Assembly: GCF_008728515.1 (NCBI RefSeq)
Contig: NC_044996.1
Span: forward strand, 127,401,595-127,465,594
Origin: Papio anubis
Taxonomy: Eukaryota; Chordata; Mammalia; Primates; Cercopithecidae
Length of the DNA: 64,000 nucleotides
Reading direction: 5' to 3'
Part shown: in pieces, positions 56,301-64,000 of the stretch
How the letters are laid out: every line of letters starts with the position of its first letter
How positions within the stretch are numbered: position 1 is the stretch's first letter
Translations under genes and position numbers: made by a program
Notes under the pieces: generated by a model
The model's database searches: none
What the model was told of the DNA's origin: nothing
What the model saw: the letters and a program-made list of their open reading frames with translations, nothing else

Positions 56301-57489
56301 TTGGATTTTAATTTTTATTCTTGTTAATTAAGAATGTGACTTTCAAATAGTATAGTCATCATTAAAAAATTATCCTGCAGCAAAATATCAAGCATGGGTT
56401 CCAAGGAGACCCAGGTTAGTGGAATTTTTACCCCCACCCCCTTGGTAACACGGATTATGAAAATCAGTTCAAAGGGAGCTAATTTGGAGAAGTCAACAAA
56501 ACAAACAGTCCTCCTGGTGAGTTGGTTCCTTCCCACGTTGCCAGTCTGTCCATGGAGAGCCTCCGTGCTCCAGTATTTTCCTTTTGCCTCACCACACTGC
56601 TGTCCCTCAGTAAAGCATCTGAAAGTCAGCAATGGAGGGAGTGTGAAGACTTGGAATGACATTTACCAGCAGAAAGCTGGAGGTGGCTCACGTTACTAAA
56701 TCTTTATTACTTTTACAAAACACATCACAAAATATAATAAATAGTTCACATTAAGCTGCACCTATCAAAACATGTAAAGTTCACTTTGTGATATAGCATC
56801 TTTGACTTAGATTGTTGCTAATTCACAATTACTCATTAAATGGACATGGATGCTACCCACTCCCTAACACTAGTGAGAATTCAAGCACTTTCAGTGATTC
56901 AAATGTGAAGTGCTAAGCCTCAGAAAATGAGATGTGGATACAAAATAAGCTTAAGTATGTATCTCTTCCTTTCTTCTTTCATCCAACAAAATACTATTGA
57001 GAAACTACTTTATATCAGGCTCTGTGCTAAGTATGGGGGTTTCAGGGATTAAAGACCTAGTCCTTGACCTCAAGGAGCATTTATTAGAACCTGATATTTG
57101 GATCCAAAAGCCAGAGCCAACATTTTCTTCTTGCTTAATGGCATCACTTCACATTTTGTCCTAGTTTAGGTTGTGATAAGACAGAAAGTCCACTTGGTAA
57201 TGTTGTGACTCCTGCTTCAGACCGTTGGCTCAAAGTGGCTGTCGTCATATATAGGTGTGTCCCTGAGCCTCCCTAAGAGCTAAGAAGTACTTTTTCCACC
57301 ATAGTACATGCCATTATGGTGTCTTCAACCTGCTATCGACCTTTTAAGCCTGCATTCTTACAACTTTCAATGGTTTTCAATCCCTCTCCATATTAAAGTC
57401 TGTAAGGTGTCGTGGCCTTTGATTGTGTCATGCACATCTGTTAATTCATTAAAAATCCATTGCAGTGTGAACATAGTATAATAGAAATC
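56301..57489. other. No recognised gene
   Basis: 56985-57090 carries the phrase 'ctctgtgctaagtatggggg' of an old repeat. Frames at 56324-56699 overlap on opposite strands and are not supported. Confidence 0.35.
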
Positions 57490-57885
57490 ACAGTGGAGTT
57501 GGATTCGGGTGATGTGGGTGAGATGGGCTAATGTTCCCCACTCCTGTGTTCTATTCTTGGACACACAGCTAGACACCATTTTCCAGGCTCTCTTATGGCT
57601 AGGTGTGGCCATGTCACTGAGTTCTGGCCAACAGATTCTAAGCACAAATATCTATCACTTCTAGGCCTGCCTCACAGAAACCTGTCACATGTATCCTGCC
57701 ACTTTTGCTTCATGCAGACAAACCACGTGTTAATGATGGAGCCACAAGATGCCACGCACCTGTCTTTCTGAGTCACCATGTGGACCCCCAACTTCCCCCA
57801 ATGAATAGAGACCCCTGTATTGGATTATTCCAGAACCAAGAAATAAACGTCTCCTACGTGTTAAGTCACTGAGATTTTGATGTCT
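57490..57885 (+). repeat. Ancient interspersed repeat, longest copy of the 4.33-kb family
   Basis: 'ctaggtgtggccatgtcact', 'gagttctggccaacagattc' and the end 'gttaagtcactgagattttg' with 'atgtctgttacagtagtc'. Shares both the body with 49.06 kb and the 3' motif with the other copies. Confidence 0.65.
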
Positions 57886-57914
57886 GTTACAGTAGTCATA
57901 AATATTCTGTCCCA

Positions 57915-58120
57915 TCAATAACTTTGACTTGTTGTCTTACCTGCTATTTACCCTTGGGCAAGTCACTTAACCTCTCAGCTTCTCTATAACCTTCTCTGTC
58001 AATGGGGGTAATAAGATAAGCATTTTTGGCCCCATTTTACAGATGAAAGGATTAAATGTGGTGACATTTGCAAAAATACTTTGTAAATGATTACACAAAT
58101 AGAAGGTGGTGGTATTATTA
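57915..58120 (+). repeat. MIR, plus strand
   Basis: 'acccttgggcaagtcactta', 'acctctcagcttctctataa' match the MIR core. The 3' part is worn. Confidence 0.85.
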
Positions 58121-58464
58121 TTGGATCTTGTCCCTCACAGTAGCTAATAGAATCTCAATTCCTTTACTAACCAGCAATATTTTCTGCTAAATGTGTAGCT
58201 CGAGCTGGTCTTGGACCACCTGTATTTCTCAGGCCATATAAATTGGGGTGAGGGATACTCAGACATTGCCAAATCCCTCTGACATGTCAGTTTCAGGACT
58301 ATGCCCACCTAGTCCAGGCCACTGATTGCTCCTTACAGTCTCAGGTCATGTCCTGGAACTTGACCTACTGACCAACTAATTCCTATGGTCATTTAGGGCC
58401 CCACCATAGGTGTCAAAACGATGAGTTTTCCAAGCCTTTCTTGTTTTCCCAAAGGTCACATGAT
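58121..58464. other. No recognised feature
   Basis: Unique-looking spacer between two MIRs. Confidence 0.35.
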
Positions 58465-58675
58465 AATAGCAAATGTAATATTGAGTGCCCACTATGTGCC
58501 AAATTGCATTCATTATCCCAGGTCATGTTCACAACCACTGCAGGAAGGAGGTGCCTATTAGTCCCATTTTGCAGATGATAAAACTGAGGTGTACGAAATT
58601 TGCTCAAAGTCAATTAGTGTAGATGGATTAATACTTATGTCTCTAAAAGGTCTATGCTCTTAACCTCAGTGTATC
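58465..58675 (-). repeat. MIR, minus strand
   Basis: 'gcccactatgtgccaaattg', 'ttagtcccattttgcagatg' and 'aaaactgaggtgtacgaaat' are a reversed MIR. Confidence 0.82.
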
Positions 58676-60371
58676 CAATTGTTAACTCTGCCTCACAGCC
58701 CAGCATTGCCCATTCCCTTTTAAGAGTCTCACTGCTGAGAAAGCCAAATCTCATTATAGGAGAAAAGGATGTTACTTTTTAAAGGACCCAGCAGCAAGCA
58801 TCTCTTTGCATGCTTCAAATGGACATTAATAATGGACATCATTCCTGCTCACTTTCCTCCAAATTTATTATTTATTTATCTAATTCAATGCACCTTAATT
58901 TGCCCGCAAGTCATATTAATGTGATTGTTTAAAATGACAAGGACCCTCTGAGGGAAATTGAACATCAACAGTATAACATCAATGTTCAGTATCTCAGAGC
59001 AAGTGCAGGGGTGAGTGGTGTTTCTACCTGCATAGGTGCCTGTCTCTTTGTTGGATCACAAACCTTAATCCATCCCAAAGTGCTTGTCAACATAGTGCAC
59101 GAAAGGGATGCCTGGGAAATTTCCTGCTCTACTAGTTGTAATTACATGAAAAATAAACAGAAAAATTGGGTTATTTTGCTCTCTACCTGACAGGGACTTA
59201 ACATCCCAGATTGTATGGCCAATAGGTGTTGAACCAATATCCGATGGATCTTTTTATACTGATTCCCAGCTTTTGACCTATCTCCTATGGAAGTTGAGGA
59301 ATTTGGCTACCAAATAAGTATGTTCTGTATTATTAAGGACAGGCGATAAGTGACAACTTGTACTTATGAAATGTATAAAGTCAGGAGTTAAGTAGGTCTT
59401 GGTTAGTTGAATTCTTGAAATTTCAAAAAGTTCAAGTCTCTGAAATTTGGAGGGGCTGAGTCTCATCTGAATGACTTTGTTATCATCAAATGATTCAATT
59501 CATGAAGGAGGGGACCCTTCTTATGGCACAATATCTCTGAATTTATCATTGAAATTAACAGGAAGGCAGTATTTGATCAGCCAATACTTCAGGTACGTCC
59601 CCTCTAATTTTCCAACCCCTCTGCAGCCTAGGCCTTCTTAGCTCCATCTTATAGATCAAGAAGTTACAGTAAGCAGACCTAATTAAGTTGAAGTGTCAGA
59701 CCCAGGGTTTGAAGCCAAATGGTCTTGGTCCCATAGCCCAAACCCAAAGATTTTTCTGTTTGGAACATGTCTGTTTCCTAAATAGCAATTCCTATAATCT
59801 AAATATCCACAAGAAGTTGTTGTGAAGGAATTTCGAGGAAAGAAACAGAAGGCTTGCTTTGTCAGGGCTCTTCTGGTCAGCTATGATGAGCCTCCTTTCT
59901 TCATTGTACATTCCTCACAAAAGAACCTCTGCTGACACTACAGATCTCTCCCCTAGGAATGTAAGGGGACCAAGCAGGGGAGATCTTGGTGAATATCGGA
60001 AAGATGGAGCCAAGGAGACCCATGCACTTCCAATTAGACAGCATGCTTTCCATGGCCCGCTCAACGCCTTGCTGCTTCTCAAAGCATGCTCAGAGAGTTT
60101 CAGCTTTGGCAAAAGCTTGAGAGATTTCATGCTCCTTTCCCCCCATGTAATAAAAAAGTCATTTTTGCCTCAAACTAGGGAAGACACTGGCAGTTTTAAA
60201 CTTTAAAATGTTTGGGTGAGGGTTTTTTTTTTTTTAATTAGATTTATTGTTTCTGTTGTTTGGAAACCTTGTGGACATTCACTATTTTTAGTTCCTTGGC
60301 TAAGCTTTTCTGGAAACTTCTGTGGAAAAGAGGGTTAAAAGCGGAAGAATGAGGTTTGTTTTTTTCCAGCT
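58676..60371. other. No recognised gene; possible MIR remnant at 59.63-59.75 kb
   Basis: 'ttatagatcaagaagttaca' and 'gtcagacccagggtttgaag' near 59650-59715 suggest a reversed MIR. The opposed frames at 59859-60206 (+) and 59915-60130 (-) have no domains. Confidence 0.35.
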
Positions 60372-60670
60372 ACTCGGATTTTGAGATGGAGTCTCACTCT
60401 GTGGCCCAGGCTGGAGCGCAATGGCGCCATCCTGGCTCACTGCAAGCTCCGCCTCCTGGGTTCATGCCATTCTCCCGCCTCAGCCTTCCGAGTAGCTGGG
60501 ACTACAGGCGCTTGCCACCACGCCCGGCTAATTTTGTTTCTGTATTTTTAGTGCAGACGACGGGGTTTCACCGTGTTAGCCAGGATGATCTCGATCTCCT
60601 GACCCCATGATCTGCCCGCCTCGGCCTCCCAAAGTGCTGGGATTACAGGCGTGAGCCACCACGCCCAGCC
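60372..60670 (-). mobile_element. AluY/S, minus strand, odd tail junction
   Basis: 'tttgagatggagtctcactc' to 'gagccaccacgcccagcc'. Instead of a T-run the tail side shows 'ccagctactcgg', a forward-orientation Alu phrase. Flanks 'gaggtttgtttt' (60350) and 'gaggttggtttt' (60671) look like a target duplication. Confidence 0.93.
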
Positions 60671-61395
60671 GAGGTTGGTTTTGAAACTCCAAGTCTGATG
60701 ATGGGTGGGTAGAGGATTTTCAAAACTGCACCTACTGGGTTTCAAATGGCATACAACCCAGTCATAGTTCTGGAGAGAGAGCAGAGGACTGGCAAGAATG
60801 CCATTCCCAGTGGGGTATGGTTTCCTGTTAGGGTTCCTCACTTTCCAAAAGCATGGAGCAAAGCAAGTGAAAAAGCTTGCTCTCGACCCTTTGGAAAAGC
60901 CAGAGTAAGATGCATTTATTTAAGTTGTACATCATGATGATTTGATAGATGTGTACATTTTGAAATAATCACCATAATCAAGCTAATTAATGTGTATACA
61001 ATAAAAATCCTAAAATAATATGTCCCCAATCTGTGTTCACTGAGCAGCCTGGCGAGGCTTACCCATGTGCACATCTTCCTTTGCTCGTTAATTTCCCCAA
61101 AAAAGAAAGCAGGAAATAAAGATCCAACCCTTCATAATCCAAACCACACAGGGAAGAGGCAAAGCAGAGCCTTCATCAAGAATTCAGATGTTCATTGTGG
61201 TGGTCAGACCTCACCGTACAGACTCCAAATTCCAAATGAGCTTTCCCAGTTCTCTCTCACCATCTTGGACCTGCACAAAAACGTGTCTCCTATGGCTTTT
61301 TTGCAGACCACACAATTGTGTTGCACAACCTCACCCTCTGACATTATCTCCTTTATGCTTTAAGGGTCAGGGAACTGACCCTAAATTTACATAGG
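60671..61395. other. Mostly unrecognised; L1-like scrap at 60.90-61.02 kb
   Basis: 'tagatgtgtacattttgaaa' and 'caagctaattaatgtgtata' resemble an L1 or LTR tail fragment. No gene. Confidence 0.35.
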
Positions 61396-61580
61396 CCAGA
61401 TAAGTGACTTCTAGCTAAGGGTAGGTCACTATATCCTTAGTTTCAAAAAAAAAAGTCTCTCCACACATTCTCCTTTGATTTAGGGGTAGACTAGAAAGAA
61501 AATAATTACCGTAAATCTTACTTTATATGTCACAATATGAAGATTTATCCCAGACACAAGCATACATTCTTAATTATCAT
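61396..61580 (+). repeat. Copy 1 of a 185-bp direct duplication
   Basis: 'ccagataagtgacttctagc', 'tcactatatccttagtttc', 'agactagaaagaaaataatt' and 'gaagatttatcccagacaca' recur in the same order at 62319-62551. Here the centre holds only a 10-base A-run. Confidence 0.93.
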
Positions 61581-62318
61581 TCTTTAAAAACTCCCCCTAC
61601 CCCATCCCTCCTAGAACCACTCCTTCTCACCCTAGTCTAACTGGACACCTCCAGTTTCTTCCTCCTCCTCTCATTTTTGGAGGACAGAAAACACTCCATT
61701 TTCCTCTTTCATTTTTGTGACTTGAATATCTCAGAAGATATTCAAGATATGGGGGAGAGTCATGCACCCCTCCCACCCCATTTCCTACTCATGTTTCCAG
61801 ATATTAGAGGTTTCTTTGGTAGAAGAGCACCTGTCCCATCTCCCAAATCTTCCAGCTTTGGAACCTGAGTGCAGAGAGTAAATCATTCAGTTGGTCAACA
61901 AATGTCTGTGGAGTACCTGCCAGGTGCTAGCTAGACTCTGGAGATGCAGTGAGAAAAGACATAGTCCTGCTCCTGCAGGGACTCTTCAGGTAAGGAGCAG
62001 AAATTCTACCTTCTAGGTTTCTTCTGTCAACCGCCATTCTAATCTCAGCCCCAGGGGCAACAAATGTAAGCAATGACAGAATCTTTGATTCTAACATCAA
62101 CTCTACCGGCCACCATGGTCATTTCTGCCACTCTCACAATGCTTCCAGGACTCTCTACCTAATTGCACACTCACATTTGGGGGTGCTCATGAACACAATT
62201 CCTAGTGTCAGGCACCTAGGCACTTTTTAAACCTCTTTCTTAAACATGTAATTTAATTGGTACATTTTGGCCACACCAGTTCTACATTTTTGGCAGTCCT
62301 CCACAAGTTTACATGCTC
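61581..62318. other. No recognised gene
   Basis: 61885-61985 carries the old-repeat phrase 'caggtgctagctagactctg'. The rest is unrecognised. Confidence 0.35.
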
Positions 62319-62375
62319 CCAGATAAGTGACTTCTGGCTAAGGGCAGGTCACTATATCCTTAGTTTCCCAAAAAA

Positions 62376-62422
<47 letters not shown>

Positions 62423-62551
62423 AAAGTCTCTCCACACATTCTTCTTTGATTTCGGAGGAGACTAGAAAGAAAATAATTACCTTAAATCTTATTTTACATG
62501 TCACAATATGAAGATTTATCCCAGACACAAGCATGCATTCTTAATTATAAT
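62319..62551 (+). repeat. Copy 2 of the 185-bp direct duplication, with (AAAT)n expansion
   Basis: About 95% similar by eye to copy 1 outside the centre. The central A-run is replaced by an (aaat)n array of about 50 bases (62370-62423). Confidence 0.93.
62370..62423 (+). repeat. (AAAT)n microsatellite
   Basis: About thirteen uninterrupted units inside duplication copy 2. Gives a spurious antisense YLFI-repeat frame. Confidence 0.95.
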
Positions 62552-64000
62552 CACTGTATTGATCTGAGCAAGTATAAGATATATGGCCACAAGTTGCTGG
62601 TGGTTTTGTATTACCAGTTTAGTGCAATTAACGTCTACCACTAAAGCACCATCTTACGTATAAAGCAAAATTAAAAGGAAGCTTGAAATGTTATATCCTA
62701 TCCAGGAAATGTTACTATTGCATTTTCAAGATGAGGAGTTAAGGTTTTCATTTTTAATTACATTACTGAGTGATTCTTCTTAAGGGAACCTAATTGTGAA
62801 GAATATAAATTACTTTGCAAGTTTATGGTGGGGGACTAGTAATCCTTTTGGGATGCAAACAAACAAGCAAATGAGAATTTAGGAACACTCAATGGTAAAA
62901 TTTAACATTTCTGTCTGGTTGCAACTCTTTTGAAAAAATCCCTTATAGAAGAATATTGTCATTAATAATTTCATCATTCATGAAGCTTTGACTATAACGC
63001 TCAGCATTTTTGCTGCAATTGGTGCGGGGTATAAAGGAAGACAGCTTGTATGGTCTCAAAGCTTTAGCTCTTCCCTGTCTGGGCCTTCCTTCTTCTCCAG
63101 AATGTCTCTCTCCTCTTGTCTAACAGGTGCCCAATCTTCCAAGAGCACTCCTTGAAGCAATCCTGCCCTCTCCGAGGCAGTGCCCCAGGTTTGCAAATTC
63201 ACCTTTCCTCTGCTACTATTAGAATCACCTTTCTTTCCCTTCAAGCTACTCAGCTAGCCGTTAGGGTAAAGCAGCTGATTAAACAGTCACACTCGTGTTG
63301 ATGACTAAAAGCACTTAACGCTCCCTGGGCTGTCTGCATCTGAGACTGAGCCTTTAATGGTGAAATTTCAGGCATTGCGACAGGCTAGTGGGGCTATGCT
63401 TTTTGGTGTGTGTTGGGGCGGCATATGTTTTGATGTCACTCAAATCATACCACTTGTAGATGTTAGAAGCTGGTAGAAAAAGATTTCATAAAATTACATT
63501 TTGCCTAAGACCTTTCTTCTAGGGCTTTAAATGATAGGTCTTAGAGCTCTCCTACTCTTGAGAAAGTTTTGTTCAGGATCAACCCATCTGCCCCTTCTCT
63601 GAATAGTGTGACTGTCAACCACAGATGCTGCCTTGTAGAGGTGCAGAAATGTCCCTTGCGCAAATTCATTCCCAATAAATGTAATTCTAACTTTGGTAGA
63701 CATAGAGCAAACCCTTAACATTGGCCAAGGAGGGAGCCCCAGACCTTTCATTTTTCCCATAAAAGAGGGTAAAGTATAGCTTTCCAGGATGAACACATGT
63801 GAGGATAACAACAGACATTTACTATATTTCCAGCACTGTTTCATGTGCTTTCCATAATACACAAAATGAACTCACAAGACTAAAGAAGTGCAAAATAAAT
63901 TTGAATAATTTAACATCTGAATGATGGTTTTTGTAAGTTTGTAGCATTTCTACTTCTGAAGTTATTAAAGCTTAAAAAAAGCACTAACACTTTTGGGTCA
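62552..64000. other. No recognised gene
   Basis: Unique-looking to the window end. A TATAAA at 63030 has an ATTGG box 8 bases upstream. The antisense frame 63527-63862 has no domain. Confidence 0.35.

Noticed and set aside
56324..56699. Opposed 112- and 101-residue frames
   Set aside because: Mutually overlapping on opposite strands and without recognisable domains.
62352..62534. Antisense frame with a repeated YLFI motif, resembling a membrane protein
   Set aside because: Translation of the (AAAT)n microsatellite.

Overview
The window is primate nuclear DNA, most likely from an Old World monkey (Cercopithecidae). The basis is dense Alu, L1, MIR, MaLR and MER5A content, plus a young Alu at 49.3-49.6 kb that carries variants I associate with the cercopithecine AluYR lineage (a 'cccggctagttttttg' arm and a 'ggcttgagccaccgcg' head, read on the listed strand). 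I found no intact protein-coding gene. The open reading frames are short and lie in repeats or in unremarkable sequence. The window reads as intergenic or deep intronic DNA whose structure is a stratigraphy of retroposons. All family names come from memory of consensus sequences, not from a search.

Layout. 1-3.2 kb: minus-strand L1 (ORF2, ORF1 and 5'UTR remnants), cut by the window start and unusually rich in small indels. 3.2-5.6 kb: mostly unrecognised. 5.65-8.9 kb: old L1M pieces interrupted by three Alus. 9.4-12 kb: MaLR-like LTR, an L1 3' end and an AluJ. 12-18.2 kb: Alus, MIRs, an L2 and a short direct duplication. 18.2-21 kb: L1M ORF1/ORF2, itself holding a 134-bp L1 3'-end insertion with a clean target-site duplication. 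21-24.6 kb: younger L1 with a nearly full 5'UTR and a large internal deletion. 24.6-27.6 kb: processed pseudogene of SINHCAF (FAM60A) abutting that L1 in the same orientation, with the only A-rich tail after the pseudogene. 27.7-39.4 kb: AluY, simple repeats, a hAT-like element, an Alu whose tail has become a large pyrimidine microsatellite, and L1M remnants. 39.4-41.8 kb: minus-strand L1 containing a 5' fragment of U2 snRNA with flanking duplication. 41.8-49.6 kb: MaLR and ERV1 LTRs, MIR, MER5A, an internally deleted L1 and the young Alu. 49.6-64 kb: MER5A, MIRs, L1M pieces, an MST-type LTR, a young Alu and a 185-bp direct duplication, one copy of which has gained an (AAAT)n tract.

There is no operon or pathway. 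The shared process is L1-driven retroposition: L1 machinery accounts for the Alus, the SINHCAF pseudogene, the U2 fragment and the nested L1 ends. The most useful points for a reader are the L1-SINHCAF junction, the nested insertions with readable target-site duplications, the two dispersed direct duplications, and patches (1-3.2 kb, about 21.85-25.4 kb, 32.28-32.35 kb) where frequent 1-3 base indels suggest low-accuracy sequence rather than evolution. I saw no evidence of a previously undescribed biological system.
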